A DNA stretch of 64,000 nt from Acanthococcus lagerstroemiae. Taxonomy: Eukaryota > Arthropoda > Insecta > Hemiptera > Eriococcidae. A model generated the notes under the pieces. The model was not told the origin of the DNA. It did not search any database and saw nothing but the letters and a program-made list of their open reading frames with translations. The position numbers and the translations under genes were made by a program. Location of the stretch: assembly GCA_031841125.1 (NCBI GenBank), contig CM063106.1:39552001-39616000 (forward strand), read 5' to 3'. Within the stretch, counting starts at the first letter, position 1, and the number at the start of each line of letters is the position of its first letter. Shown one piece after another: positions 1 through 10,657 of this stretch.

Positions 1-483
1 AAAAGCTGAGCAAGCATGGACATCGACAGATTTTCATCCACAGCTCTGGTCAGCCCAAGCTGATCATCCAAGCAGAGCACGCTGATTATCTTTCATATAT
101 TATGTATGCTCGTGTGAACCAGCCTTATGAAGTGTAAACAACGATAAAATGAGCATAATTCCAAAACTGCATAACATCATGGTAGTCGTTATCATTCTCG
201 CTGACATATCGCTCCGCTCATTAATTAGCATGATTTACTAGTTTCATTTATTTTTTAAGCGTTTGGGTGTTCCTGACGATGAATACATTATTAATTTATT
301 TTTCACAACAAATAATCATCGTACAAAGGGGCGATGTGAAGCTACAATGAATATTAACAACTGCCATTTTGCTCATGTTCAAGAGACTAATTGGTCTATA
401 ATAATTAAGATCACTCTTCCCCTTTTCTATGCAACAGTACTATTTCTGATACGTGTCATTGCCTTAGTAAATACCGTCCTCTA
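1..483. other. no recognisable feature
   Basis: AT-rich sequence with only short open frames and no motif I recognise on either strand. It abuts the eroded LINE that begins at about 484. Confidence 0.5.
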
Positions 484-1330
484 ACGAATCTGGTATACAA
501 CCTGGCCATGAAGGGTGCAAGAGCTCTAGCCAAGAGCTTCAATATCTCATTTTATATTTTCTCTGGTCCCCCTATTTTTCCCCGTTTTGCTGCGACAAGA
601 GCTTTCCCTACCTCGTCCTCCAGGATAGCTGGCATCTCTTCCTTTCCCAGGACTATTCCCCTTATTTCACTCCCATGGTCTCCCCTCTTTACCCCATTCC
701 TTCCTCCTTAGTGCTAATGCCAGTCTCGGTTCTTTTGTACGAGCACAGCTCTTTTTAGAATTCAGTAGCCTCCCTGACTATTTCTTCTCTACCGAATAAC
801 TTCATTTTTGTATCTTTAGTTTTAATTGCCATGAGTGCATTTTGCACTTTCTACAAGCATTCCTGCAGTTATCTCTTGATCGTATTTCCTGATATCATTT
901 CTGATCCGATTTTTGATTAATTTTTGAGCAAACACAGTTCGATCTGACCTTCTTTACCTCTGATTTCGGTTCTTTGGTCAATGAGACTTTTCGTTTCCGC
1001 ATTAATTTTATCGTCGATATTTAACTTGACCCTTCTTACGCCGAGTTACCTTACTACTGATGGATTCCTCCATCCAATCATATTCTTCTTGCAGCTAGAT
1101 GCAGAAGTTGTCTTCCACCACCTCCAACTTCTTCCTTAGTGCTTCATTCGCCTCACCCCACTTACTAGTATGTACCGGTATAACCCATTTACCCCCTGTA
1201 TCCGATTTTTTGGTACCCCTAGGGCTATTAGAGCCGAGGACGAAGTCCACTTCAGCTCTGGCCATTCTATCATCCGATGAAAAACCAAATTTGTTTAAAA
1301 TCTCATATGTTTTAATTATTCTCAAAAAAT
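484..1330 (-). pseudogene. eroded non-LTR retrotransposon (endonuclease-RT linker and start of RT)
   Basis: The minus strand reads as a decayed LINE ORF2. At about 660-500 it gives a frame with EVGKALVAAKRGKIGGPEKI, a stop, then NEILKLLARALAPF; this matches the usual start of the reverse transcriptase domain of RTE/CR1-type elements (a lysine-rich K-G-K-x-G-G-P-D-x-I-P-N-E motif followed by an L-K-L helix). Upstream on that strand (1325-1095) is a 76-codon open piece rich in K and E, compatible with the linker before RT. Several stops and frame changes separate the pieces, so the copy is dead. Family recognition rests on short motifs; the exact clade is uncertain. Confidence 0.6.
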
Positions 1331-1332
1331 GT

Positions 1333-1775
1333 TATTTGAGGGTTGAAAATCTGAAATTTCCAAAACGAGCTTAAAGTACCTTATTACTATATTTATAATT
1401 GATTCAATACGACCACAGTATACTTTGATATTGTTTCGTGCTCTTTTATATATACCACATGACCCATTTTTAGCCCGGTATATCAACTCCAAAAGCTCTA
1501 AAGTTTTAGTTTTTGAAAAATATACTCAGCATTTCTTCTAATAACCTAATTGAATTTTTGAAAACACCAAAATTCTCGTCTGAATAACACAAACATGAAG
1601 CGACAAACTAAAAATTAATCAGGACCTTTCCACTGAACGCAATCCAAACTGAAGCTATTTCCTGCCATAAATTTCTGCAGGTTTGAGTAACGGTGAGCAC
1701 AGGATCTCCTAGCAACCAGGCGCTGTACCGCTACCCACCCATCAACACGCGCACGCACAGAACCGAAACCAGTTG
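1333..1775 (+). repeat. dispersed repeat B, copy 1
   Basis: This segment is about 70 percent similar (judged by eye) to the reverse complement of 46955-47410. The best block, GTTGAAAATCTGAAATTTCC, occurs in both. No coding potential is visible; it may be the untranslated part of an unidentified element. Confidence 0.65.
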
Positions 1776-3100
1776 TTATTGTTTGTCTGCATGTAAAAAT
1801 GTGTCACATTTTTATGTATCAAAATATGAAAATATGATATAACTACACCTACAAATATCGTTAATCGTCATAAGTACAACCATAATTGCTAATCAAACTT
1901 CTAATGTAGGACACAAGTTTACCTACCTATTCCAAAGAAACATGTATCTACCCAACATAAAGTAGGTATCTATAACTGCGGTTACAATAAGGGACGCCTG
2001 CGTAAAATAATACTTAGCTAATGTCAAATCTGAAAACAAAATGTGAGGGAAATTTTGAGCACCAAATAATTCGTTTGAGTAATAATAACTTACGTGTACT
2101 GCATTAGAAAGCTACATACCAGTGTTCCTCCATCTAGCTCACATTAGAGCTGGTCGTTCATTTTGGGACTTGTTCTTCATTTGAAATTACTCCCTAGCCC
2201 CGCGCCTCTGCAAAATTGACAAGTTTCCGCCTAGGAATGTAGGTCGACTAGACTTTCGTCAGCCAAATTTCAGAAATTCTATGCCAGCCACGCCCTTCAC
2301 GGTCAGGTACTACGCACAAAAATTCGCGTAATTTACCGTCTTCAACTGCTATATAATAACTTCGTTTACTTAAATGGTCTATTCACTGAAATGGAATTTC
2401 AAAATTACGTTTATTATTCGTCAAACAGTGTACACAGAAACGAAAAGAAATTATGTAAAAGTTAATTTCGTTTTCAAGAAGAAAAAAAAAAGTAGAATTA
2501 CTGAGTACGTACATTCATTAGCTACAGCAAATTTAAATTTAAGACGATGTCATGAGGCGTGAAAATAAAACGGAGAAATTGAACTGGCATGCGCGAAAGT
2601 AAATTTGGTAATTTATACATAAAGGGTGTCCCGACTAAGGTGTTGATAAAGCACGTAATTTTCTATCTTTAGTGCTTGCGCTTTGGTATCTCTTTTACAA
2701 AATGTTGGACATTCGAAGCAGCGCAAATTACAGTTAATTAAAACTCTTTTGCCTTAAGTTCGGTGCTAGCAACATTTAGTACTATTATAAAGTTGACTGA
2801 AGATCTTAAAATGTTGATGGGGTAGCGCAATGGCTTAAATGAGGCTCTGATTTTTTCGGTATGAAATTAAGGCCAAAAAATTTCCTACGAGTCGAAAAGG
2901 ATAGACTAGTTGTGCAGCTAATGATAATTTTCGGTGAATTAATGACGAGTGTAAATATTCGCTGGCATTAGACGCTATACGTAACCTTGCTCGCGGGGTT
3001 TAGTTTACTCGTCTGGTAAGTGTCTCGCGTTTCATAACCTACTTTACACAGGTGAAAGTTAATGCATTAATAAATTTATTTAGGAATTTGTAAATCAGAT
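1776..3100. other. no recognisable feature
   Basis: AT-rich single-copy-looking sequence. A short piece at about 2624 (AAAGGGTGTCCCG) resembles the ends of several insect transposons but I see no partner, so nothing is called. Confidence 0.4.
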
Positions 3101-3195
3101 CCTCTGGTAGCTCAGTTGGTAGAGCGGTGGACTGTAAATGGTTGAACTAAATAACGGAAATCCATAGGTCGCTGGTTCGAATCCGGCCCGGAGGA
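3101..3195 (+). tRNA. tRNA-Tyr (anticodon GTA) with a 22-nt intron
   Basis: A complete cloverleaf is visible. The acceptor stem pairs 3101-3107 (CCTCTGG) with 3188-3194 (CCGGAGG) and leaves A3195 as discriminator. The D arm is GCTC-AGTTGGTA-GAGC. The anticodon stem pairs GTGGA (3127-3131) with TCCAT (3161-3165) with one G-U pair. The loop carries GTA at 3134-3136. The T arm is GCTGG-TTCGAAT-CCGGC (3171-3187). The normal loop is interrupted one base after the anticodon by 22 nt (3138-3159), the canonical site for a tRNA intron; tRNA-Tyr is the animal tRNA that most consistently has one. Mature length is 73 nt before CCA addition. All stems pair, so it is probably functional. Internal A and B boxes (D arm and GGTTCGAATCC) are intact, as needed for RNA polymerase III. 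Confidence 0.96.
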
Positions 3196-3801
3196 AAAAT
3201 TTTTGCAAATTTTTCATTTTTGGTTAATCTAACATGAAATGCAGATGGCGTGAAAGTAATTAAAATTGGTGAACGTAAATTCTTTAAATTCTTGTTGAAC
3301 GAATGTATCAGCTATTTATAGTAGTAGTACTTAGTCTAACATTAGGCGGCGAGGGGGGATAGAATTTGCTTGCTTTGCTCGCAAACCCTCATATGTGCTG
3401 GAATGGTTATGACTTAAGAAATTTTGCTGCTTGAGAACTGTACGTGTCAGTTGGACGTTACCTTATTTAAAAAAAAAAATAGTTTAAATGCCGTGCATAT
3501 CGAATAACGAGAGTCTGCTAATGAACAGAAAAAATATGTTTCATAGCATATTCTGTCATGTGATTTTTAAGACGCTTGAATGCTTCTCTCATGATGAGGT
3601 CCAGTTATATGCTGCATTTTACCCTATCCTTTGAATTAATAATATTGAGTAATTAAAACCAAAAAGTACAGAAAAAATACTCATAAATAGGGTGTTCTCC
3701 AGAAAACATGAGGACAGAAAAAAAAATTATAGAAACGTGTGAAATAATATGAATGAATGAATGAATTAGCTTTTAATCGGAAGAAACAATCTTAACACTA
3801 C
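3196..3801. other. no recognisable feature
   Basis: AT-rich flank of the tRNA gene; no gene or repeat recognised. A short A-run lies near 3471 and a GAAT microsatellite near 3752. Confidence 0.4.
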
Positions 3802-4144
3802 CAGGGTGTCTACCGGTCAAGGAAGTCAAGGAAAAGTCAAGTATTTTGGATAGTGGTCATGAAAAGTCATAAATTTTTCATTTAAATTTCCTTGAAATTA
3901 CAATCACGATTTTTTTTAAAATTACAAGTAAATTTAAAGTAACGTAAATATTTTCAGATAATTACATATCTCATTTTCATAGTATTTTTTAGTGTTTCCA
4001 TTTATTGTGAGGCCCCCTCCCCACACTGGTAAGGTTCTACGAACAAGATTATATTTGTATGTGTGTAAAACGGTTAGGGAAAAAGTGAGAAAAGGTCAAG
4101 GAAAAGTCAAGGAATTGGAAAATTTGGACCCGGTAGACACCCTA
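3802..4144. mobile_element. non-autonomous hAT-like element (MITE)
   Basis: The element starts CAGGGTGTCTACCGGTC and ends GACCCGGTAGACACCCT, giving a terminal inverted repeat of about 16 bp around a 340-bp non-coding body. The subterminal parts repeat variants of GGTCAAGGAAAAGTCAAGGAA, typical of a widespread class of hAT-like MITEs. ACTAC is found directly outside both ends, but an exact 8-bp hAT target duplication is not clear. No transposase is encoded. Confidence 0.75.
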
Positions 4145-4278
4145 ACTACATAAGCTTAAATTACTGCAATACTACAAATACGTTAACAACATAAGCCTCT
4201 ACCACCCTAGCCCACCTGCCGCGAATCCTCGAAGATTCCCTGGTCCTCCACTCAGGAGCTCCCACCATGCATGACCAC

Positions 4279-4830
4279 TTTTTTTTTTTTTTTTTTTTTG
4301 TGGGCCCCATTCCTCAATGGAGGTGGGGCTAGTGTATTACATTACAACACAATATGTCATTACAATACTTACTGATAGGGTTACAAGCTTCTTCATGCTT
4401 CCTGGTCCCCTGCTTTCCCTACCTTTCACCAGGAGGTCTTTCAGTAGGTGCCACAGGGGCTCAGGCACAATCAGTTCATATTTGATTTCCGGCCAAACCA
4501 GACCTCCCCTTAGGGGGGAGGCGGGCCTCACAACATTTCTTCTAACTCTTTTTTTTTTTCCTTTTCGGCCAAACCGGACCTCCCCTTATGGGGAGGGGGG
4601 CCTTACAATCTTATTTCCTATTTTCTTCTTATCAGCGGCATCGTTGGGGGCTGCGCCCCGTTCGTGCCCTGCCTCATGGAGGAGGTGGAGGATTCGTCTT
4701 CTCAACACCCGACTTACTGTGGACTCACCTAATAGGGAACGCAGCCCGCCACCCGTGATTGGCGGCAGCTCATACTCCTACTTCTTCTGCTCCTCAGCGG
4801 CGACGGCGACGGCGGGGGCGACCTCTTCTG
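4279..4830 (-). mobile_element. 552-bp poly(A) retroposon flanked by a 10-bp target duplication
   Basis: The sequence GCATGACCAC occurs at 4269-4278 and again at 4831-4840. Between them, on the minus strand, lies a 552-bp insert that ends in a run of about 20 A at 4279-4298. A terminal poly(A) next to a direct repeat is the hallmark of target-primed reverse transcription. The body is GC-rich, has no long open frame, and contains two copies of a roughly 50-bp module built on GGCCAAACCRGACCTCCCC (about 4490-4535 and 4565-4610). Part of the minus strand at 4830-4640 can be read with few stops, so it may be the 3' end of a 5'-truncated LINE rather than a SINE. The parent family is not recognised. 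Confidence 0.85.
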
Positions 4831-4840
4831 GCATGACCAC

Positions 4841-6110
4841 CTATCCTTTTCAGACCCTCACCACCAGCCCCTCCCGCACCACGGCTTTCATTTCCCTCTC
4901 CGGGCCCTCTTTCACTTAGGACTTCCTCCTCCACCAGGACCTCTTACTTACCATTACCCCCCACCACCCAGGGCCTTTATCTCCCTCCTGAGACCACGCC
5001 CCATGGATCTCTTCCACATTCTGGAGTTTCCTCCACCATGAACCACCTCCTAAGGGTAGGCTACCTTTGGAGAAATGAGCAATTAGTGGGGCAGGGTAGG
5101 CAATCCGCAGGCGGCAAATCCTCCCGAGGGTAGGCTAACTCTGGAGAATTTAGCAATTAAGGGGCAGGGTAGGCAACCACAGTGTTGTTTTTTTTCTCCC
5201 TGAGGTGGTAGTGGTGGTGGCAGTGGCCGCGGTGAATTTTACTTTTTTTAGTGTATGGAAAGATATGTATTTTTATGTCGGTTATGTCTTAAAACTTGGA
5301 GATCATTTATGTTAGAATAGATGATGTTCTTGAAAGTAGCTGATCTGCCCCTTTTTAGTATATAAAGATATATCTTTTTATTAGCGCCCCCTCCTAAGGG
5401 TAGGCCACCCCTAGAGAAATAAACAGTTAAGGGACAGGGTAGGCAACCCGCAGTGAATTTTTCTCCCGGAGGCAATGGTGGCGGTGGATTTTACTAAGCT
5501 CCCTCCCCCACCATGAACCCCCTCCCAAGGGTAGGCAACCCGCAGTGGGTTTTTCTCCCGGAGGCGGTGGTGGCGGTGGCCGCCGTCCTCCATCATGAAC
5601 CCCCTTCTAAAGGTAGGCTACCCCTGGAGAAATGAGCAATTAAGGGGCAGGGTAGGCAACCCGTAGTGTTTTTTTTCTCCCGGAGGCACCGTGCAGCCAC
5701 GCAGCCGCCGCCTATGATTTATCTTAAGTTAGACTATGTGTTATATCTTGCGACTTGAGATCTTGGAGATTATGGGTAATCATGTGATTATATGTCTTTC
5801 TATGTCTTATTATGTCGGTTATGACTTAAAACTTGGAGATCTTTTATGTTAGAACAGATTATGTCCTTGAAAGAAGCTGACCTGCCCCTGCAATTTTTCT
5901 GATTTTTAGGTAGGCAACCCGCAGTGCTGAAGAAATGACCAGTTAAGGGGCAGGGTAGGCAACCCGCGGTAGTTTTTTTTTCTCCTGGAGACGGTAGGGG
6001 CCCTTCCCCCCGTGAACCCCTTCACAAGGGTAGGCTACCTCTGGAGAAATAAGCAATTAAGGGGCAGGGTAGGCAACCCGCAGTGGGTATCATGTCATAT
6101 GTGCCTTTTT
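4841..6110. repeat. repeat C array (GC-rich modules of 60-120 bp)
   Basis: A module is reiterated with variation: AGGGTAGGCTACCTCTGGAG, then GAAATAAGCAATTAAGGGGC, AGGGTAGGCAACCCGCAGTG, a T-run, CTCCCGGAGG and a GGTGGCGGTGG tail with CACCATGAACC. Copies start near 5055, 5110, 5398, 5527, 5611, 5910 and 6027. A second module (GTCGGTTATGACTTAAAACT followed by TGGAGATCTTTTATGTTAGA) occurs near 5276, 5815 and again at 7071. The array is the target into which the R1-like element at 6126 inserted. Short open frames here are not credible genes. Confidence 0.8.
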
Positions 6111-6125
6111 ATGTCTTATTATATC
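6111..6125 (+). repeat. target-site duplication, left copy
   Basis: ATGTCTTATTATATC here is repeated exactly at 7057-7071. The two copies bracket the R1-like insertion and, when one is removed, rejoin the flanking repeat C module. Confidence 0.92.
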
Positions 6126-6785
6126 CAGTCCTACAAGGCGCAGAAGAAGGCGAGGACGCGGCAGGAGGCACGCCGGGCGAAGCGTTGCATTCAGCTGACC
6201 ACGCTTCAGCGATGGACGGAGAGGCTCGCCCAGTCTTCGAAAGGCGAGTGGACCCGGGAGCTGATCGGTGAGCTCGACCTGTGGTTAGGTAGGAAGCACG
6301 GAAGCCTGAACTTCCACCTGACCCAGGTCCTGAGCGGACACGGTTGTTTCGGCTCGTACCTGCACCGGATGGGTTTGGCGGGGAGCGCCGAGTGCACCCA
6401 TTGTGCAAGCGTTGAGGAGGACACGCCGTGGCATACGCTGTTCGAGTGCGACGCCTGGGAGGAGAAGAGGCGCGAGGCGGTCACGATCGATCCCGGAGAC
6501 GGCGTGATCGACCATCTTGCGCCGGACACCTTGGTCCTGAAGCTGTTGAGGAGCCGAAGCGGCTGGAACCGGGTGTCGGGTTTCGTTTCGGCCATCATGC
6601 GACGGAAGATGGAGGCTGAGTGGTCGAGACAGAGGACGAAAGGAGAAGCTGGACTTGCTGCAGCTGCTGCGGCGGCGGATACCATCCAGCGAAGCTCGCC
6701 CGCAGCACCAGGGCTGGAGCAGAGCTCGCCCGCAGTGCAAGGGCTGGAGCAGCAATCAGACGAGTCTCACACGACGAGTGAGTGA
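6126..6785 (+). pseudogene. C-terminal part of R1-like ORF2 (reverse transcriptase, zinc knuckle)
   Basis: An open frame of 220 codons that enters from the target duplication and stops at 6783-6785. It carries the conserved LSGHGCFGSYLHRMG block, then C-T-H-C...H-T-L-F-E-C, a C-X2-C-X9-H-X4-C zinc knuckle, then EW/W-rich motifs (SGWNRVSGFVSAIM). These are the C-terminal features of R1-clade ORF2 proteins, downstream of the RT domain. The RT and endonuclease domains are missing through 5' truncation. No in-frame stop is present, so this is the least decayed of the copies and may be a fairly recent insertion. It has no promoter or start of its own. Confidence 0.85.
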
Positions 6786-7056
6786 AGAGGAAGAGGCAGC
6801 GCGTCCGGCTGCGGGGAACCTGAAATTTCCAGGCGAGCGCTCTGGGAGTGCGGACCTCGGTCAGTAGGGAACCCCGTGGTGGCCGTGGCAGGACGCGCGC
6901 ATCGTTCCGGCCAGGAGAAATGGGGGCTCGGGCCCGGCCCCAAAGCGTTCCCCTCGGTACTGATGCGATGCCCGAAAGGGTAGTTTCCGGTGCCGGGGGT
7001 GCGGTGTCTCAGGGGCCACTTTGGCATGCGTGCATCGCCATACGTCCCACCACACC
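6126..7056 (+). mobile_element. 5'-truncated R1-like non-LTR retrotransposon, copy 1
   Basis: A 931-bp insert between perfect 15-bp target duplications. It holds the C-terminal coding end of ORF2 (6126-6785) and a 271-bp 3' untranslated region (6786-7056) ending in CACCACACC. There is no poly(A) tail. The 3' UTR matches copy 2 (26757-27018) and its last 95 bp match copy 3 (54074-53978, minus), so CACCACAC defines the 3' terminus of the family. The target is a dispersed repeat, not 28S rDNA where canonical R1 inserts. Confidence 0.9.
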
Positions 7057-7235
7057 ATGTCTTATTATATCGGTTATGTTTTAAAACTTGGAGATCTTTT
7101 ATGTTAGAACAGATTTGTCCTTGAAAGTAGCTGATCTGCTCCTGCAATTTTTCTGATTTTTAGATAGGCAACCCGCAGTGCGTGTTTTTCCAGGAGAGGG
7201 AGGAGTTTTGGTTTTTAATATATAGAGAGATATTT
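7057..7235. repeat. repeat C, continuation after the R1-like insertion
   Basis: Begins with the right target duplication (7057-7071) and resumes the module interrupted at 6125. It runs through GGCAACCCGCAGTG at about 7169 and ends with TTTTTAATATATAGAGAGAT near 7214-7232. The same terminal sequence occurs in the fragment at 63420-63535, so it is probably the true end of the repeat. Confidence 0.75.
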
Positions 7236-7951
7236 ACGTGTACGCTAAATTTGGTCATTTTCATGGAATTACCCTTTTTCGATTTTCTCGGAAAACTGCG
7301 AAATTATCGACTTGACTGATTTTGGAAAAACGGCCTTCAATTGAATGATGACATATTGTTTTACATAAAATTAGTTACCAAATGGCAAGGAAAAATAAAT
7401 CTGAGAAATGATAGGTGCATGATACGCAACACCATATAATGATCTAAAATAATGTTGAGCATTAATATCGCTAATCTGGAAGAAAATCAATGTGCATTAC
7501 TTTGAAAACCATCGAAGTGCCTCTTCGGAAAATCTTGGAAAAATATGTATAGATTACTAAATCAAATTTTGAGCGATTTGATAATGGGTGCAGTAACGCC
7601 CTTAGCCTAAATAATTATGAAAAAACTGTTCTATTTTTAGTTTTTCAGTCGGGATATTCTTACGAGTGGTGTCCCAAGTGACATAAGGAAATTCAAACCC
7701 TCTATTAACTCTACAGAATTTTTGAAAAGGGTTCATATCCTATCAACATTATCTTTGGGTGAAAATTGCATGCATTGAATTGCTCAAGTCAGAGACTTTG
7801 CAGAATTTACAGGAATTTGTGTCCTAATTTATTCTCAGTGTAGTTAGAGTACAAATTTCTACCTATTAAATATGAGGAACGCTAGAGTAAAAAGAAAATA
7901 CCAATTGTGTACTAGCCAAAATTAGGCGCGTAGAATATTATCGAATCTTAC
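7236..7951. other. no recognisable feature
   Basis: AT-rich sequence with many stops in all frames. I see no repeat or coding signal. Confidence 0.4.
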
Positions 7952-8278
7952 CAGTGGTGTCAGAACAGTGGTGGAAAGAGGAGGGGGAGAGCAAAATTAC
8001 AACGTACTCTCAAAATTAAAAAAAAAATTGAACGATGATTCAAGTCTGATAAAAAGATGCATTGAGAGATTTCTGATTCAATATTTACAAAATTTTTCAA
8101 AATTTACAAGATTTTAAAATTTTTTTTGCTCTTACCCCCTATTTTAAGAAACATGAAAACTGTTTCAAAAACTTTTTTTTATTCCTTTTTTTTCCTCTTC
8201 AACTTAAATTTTCAATTTTTGTCCTCGCCTCTCCCTACTCCCATCCACACCTTAAAGAGAAACCTTTTGACACCACTG
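7952..8278. mobile_element. non-autonomous hAT-like element (327 bp)
   Basis: Terminal inverted repeats CAGTGGTGTCAGAA (left) and TTTTGACACCACTG (right) enclose a non-coding AT-rich body with a CTCC-rich right part. The 8 bp outside each end, AATCTTAC and TATCCTAC, match at 6 of 8 positions, as expected of an old hAT 8-bp target duplication. Confidence 0.72.
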
Positions 8279-9597
8279 TATCCTACTAATGGTCAGCTGC
8301 TTTTTCATACTGAACGATTTTATGAAAAGAATTCGGGTGAAATGAAATTTGGTTCGTAGACTGAACTGAGTGCGAAGGTGTTTTCAAATTTTGTGTGTAG
8401 GATTCTCTCCAGCAATGGGATTTTACGCGTAAAATGTCTATTCTACGTTTTCGAGGTCAAATGTGTAAAATACACATATAATGTGTAGAATGTGTAAAAT
8501 GCGTAGAATATATGCGTAAAATGAGAGTAAAATTCTGTATCACCTAAACAAAAAAGCCAAAAAAATCAATTTTCTTGGCTTTTTGGTATGAGTTATATAG
8601 CATTTTACTCATTTTATGCCTATTCTACACCATTCATTTTACACGCAGAATGCTGATGTATTTGACGCCGTGTATTCTACGGCACAACGCTGATTCTTTC
8701 GGTAGGCTTTAATGATCATTTTATTCTAACTGCAATGAAAATGAGAAAAAAAAACACCTTAGTCTTTTAACCTTTACATAGTTTTCTCAGTTTCGTTCAT
8801 TTTCCTCAATCGTACTTCATTTTAGTCTACACCTTCCTGGTTTTTTCACTCTATAATCGAGTTTTTTCGATTTACTCATCGAAGAATGAACAAGAACAAA
8901 CCGTGAACCAGTTTGCTGCTCGGGAACATCCTGGCTCTGATTCAAAAATTGGCGACTGTTAGATGGAGGAAAAGGAATTTACTTAAAAAATCGTTATGTT
9001 ATTTCACAAACTTGATAATGGGCTTTGAGAACACGCAAGTAAAGGTGAAACGTCTTATTAGATAAGTTCAACTGCTGTTACCTCTCTCCATAGCGGATTC
9101 TTGGCTTGGCGTACCGGAAGGAATGCGAGTTTCTTAAGTATCTTCTTCCAAAATAAACATCTTAATGATGTAAGGTACGTACGCGCTCAGCATCATCCGG
9201 AAAAAGTTAATGTAAACTGAATTATTTAACAAGATCAGTAAAGACGATACGAGCGCAGCAAAAAAGATAACGCCCTATTCAAAATGCGAAATTAAGGAGT
9301 CTTCTCTCCTTAGTGGCCATGCTATAATTACGTTTGTCGGTGATTTTTTCATTCGATTAATTAAGAAACTACAGCGAAATAATATTATCAAGAAGGATCT
9401 AAATACTGCGTAGGAAGATTTTAAATATTAATTTGTGACGGAGGATGCCTCTGTTCTCATATAGCCGAGGTAGGGAGGACGTTAAAGGGAATAATATTAT
9501 TTTAGAAAACGATTAACGGCTTTAGACGATGCTGAGGCAGAGTTGAATGGAAGATTTTCGGCATTTTGGAAGAAACTAAAAATATGCAATATCCAAT
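8279..9597. other. no gene; AT-rich palindromic patch at 8420-8690
   Basis: No coding signal. Between about 8425 and 8690 short motifs such as GTGTAAAATG, GTAGAATG and their complements (CATTTTACAC, CATTCTAC) are strewn in both orientations, and an A-rich hairpin (AAAAAGCCAA / TTGGCTTTTT) sits near 8550-8590. This could be the remains of a short inverted-repeat element but no ends are definable. Confidence 0.4.
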
Positions 9598-9850
9598 AGT
9601 TTTTTTTTTTAAATAATTTATTTTTGTTACATGCTTTTGTACTCAGTGAGGTTACGCTTTTTAAGATTATTGGTTTATAGGGATATTCTCGCCTTGCTCC
9701 TCACGCAGTTCATCCAATTTCTGGGTCTAAGCCTTCGTCAAATCATTCCACTTTTGCCTGTCGCGGGCTAGAGATGCCTAGTTTGGGCCACACATCTCAA
9801 CTACCTCGCGTCTACCCACCTCATCAATGGTCCTACCCTTTTTTGCTCTT
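9598..9850 (-). pseudogene. 3' end of an RTE-like LINE with poly(A)
   Basis: The minus strand reads P-x-x-R-W-V-D...VWPKLG and then RQ-x-KW-x-D in shifting frames, resembling the RW-x-DD-I...W...A-x-DR-x-W-x-x-L tail at the C-terminus of RTE-like ORF2 proteins. It is followed by an untranslated part ending in 12 A's (the T-run at 9600-9611 of the plus strand). Several frame changes show it is dead. The upstream part is missing. Confidence 0.5.
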
Positions 9851-10157
9851 ACCAAAAACGCGACGACAAACTAACAGAAGATGCGAAAAACTTAATAAAA
9901 AGAAGGGAGGATCTGAAGGAGAAACTTTTAAAAAAATGATAGGGGAAGATAGAACTCGGGGAATTATATAAGACGACCAAAAAGGAAATCAGACAAGACA
10001 TAAGCAACTATAATAACGAAAAAATAAAACGAATAATAGAAGACACGTGGTCTACTCATAAAATGTGGAAGGAACTAAAAACGGAAGCAGATAGAAAAAA
10101 TGAAGGATGAAAAAGGTAAGGACAGCTGCGATAAGGAAAACATTGTAAAAAAAACGC
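9851..10157 (+). pseudogene. LINE ORF2 linker fragment running into the assembly gap
   Basis: On the plus strand a frame reads KLTEDAKNLIKRREDLK and then TKKEIRQDISNYNNEKI and WKELKTEADRK. This is the basic, helical linker between endonuclease and RT in RTE-like ORF2 proteins (K-x-x-I-R-x-DI-x-x-YN pattern). The frame is broken near 9930 and the sequence is cut by N at 10158. It lies back to back with the LINE end on the minus strand. Confidence 0.55.
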
Positions 10158-10657
10158 NNNNNNNNNNNNNNNNNNNNNNNNNNNNNNNNNNNNNNNNNNN
10201 NNNNNNNNNNNNNNNNNNNNNNNNNNNNNNNNNNNNNNNNNNNNNNNNNNNNNNNNNNNNNNNNNNNNNNNNNNNNNNNNNNNNNNNNNNNNNNNNNNNN
10301 NNNNNNNNNNNNNNNNNNNNNNNNNNNNNNNNNNNNNNNNNNNNNNNNNNNNNNNNNNNNNNNNNNNNNNNNNNNNNNNNNNNNNNNNNNNNNNNNNNNN
10401 NNNNNNNNNNNNNNNNNNNNNNNNNNNNNNNNNNNNNNNNNNNNNNNNNNNNNNNNNNNNNNNNNNNNNNNNNNNNNNNNNNNNNNNNNNNNNNNNNNNN
10501 NNNNNNNNNNNNNNNNNNNNNNNNNNNNNNNNNNNNNNNNNNNNNNNNNNNNNNNNNNNNNNNNNNNNNNNNNNNNNNNNNNNNNNNNNNNNNNNNNNNN
10601 NNNNNNNNNNNNNNNNNNNNNNNNNNNNNNNNNNNNNNNNNNNNNNNNNNNNNNNNN
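10158..10657. other. assembly gap, 500 N
   Basis: A run of exactly 500 undetermined bases, a typical fixed-size scaffold gap. Translations that cross it are meaningless. The true distance is unknown. Confidence 0.99.

Noticed and set aside
263..711. Two small open frames near the window start
   Set aside because: No motif; the second is antisense to the LINE remnant.
4317..4919. 200-codon open frame on the plus strand
   Set aside because: It is antisense to the poly(A) retroposon, is low-complexity (S, T, P, F rich) and crosses the target duplication.
6109..6755. Open frames on the minus strand across the R1-like ORF
   Set aside because: Antisense shadows caused by high GC; the plus-strand frame carries all recognisable motifs.
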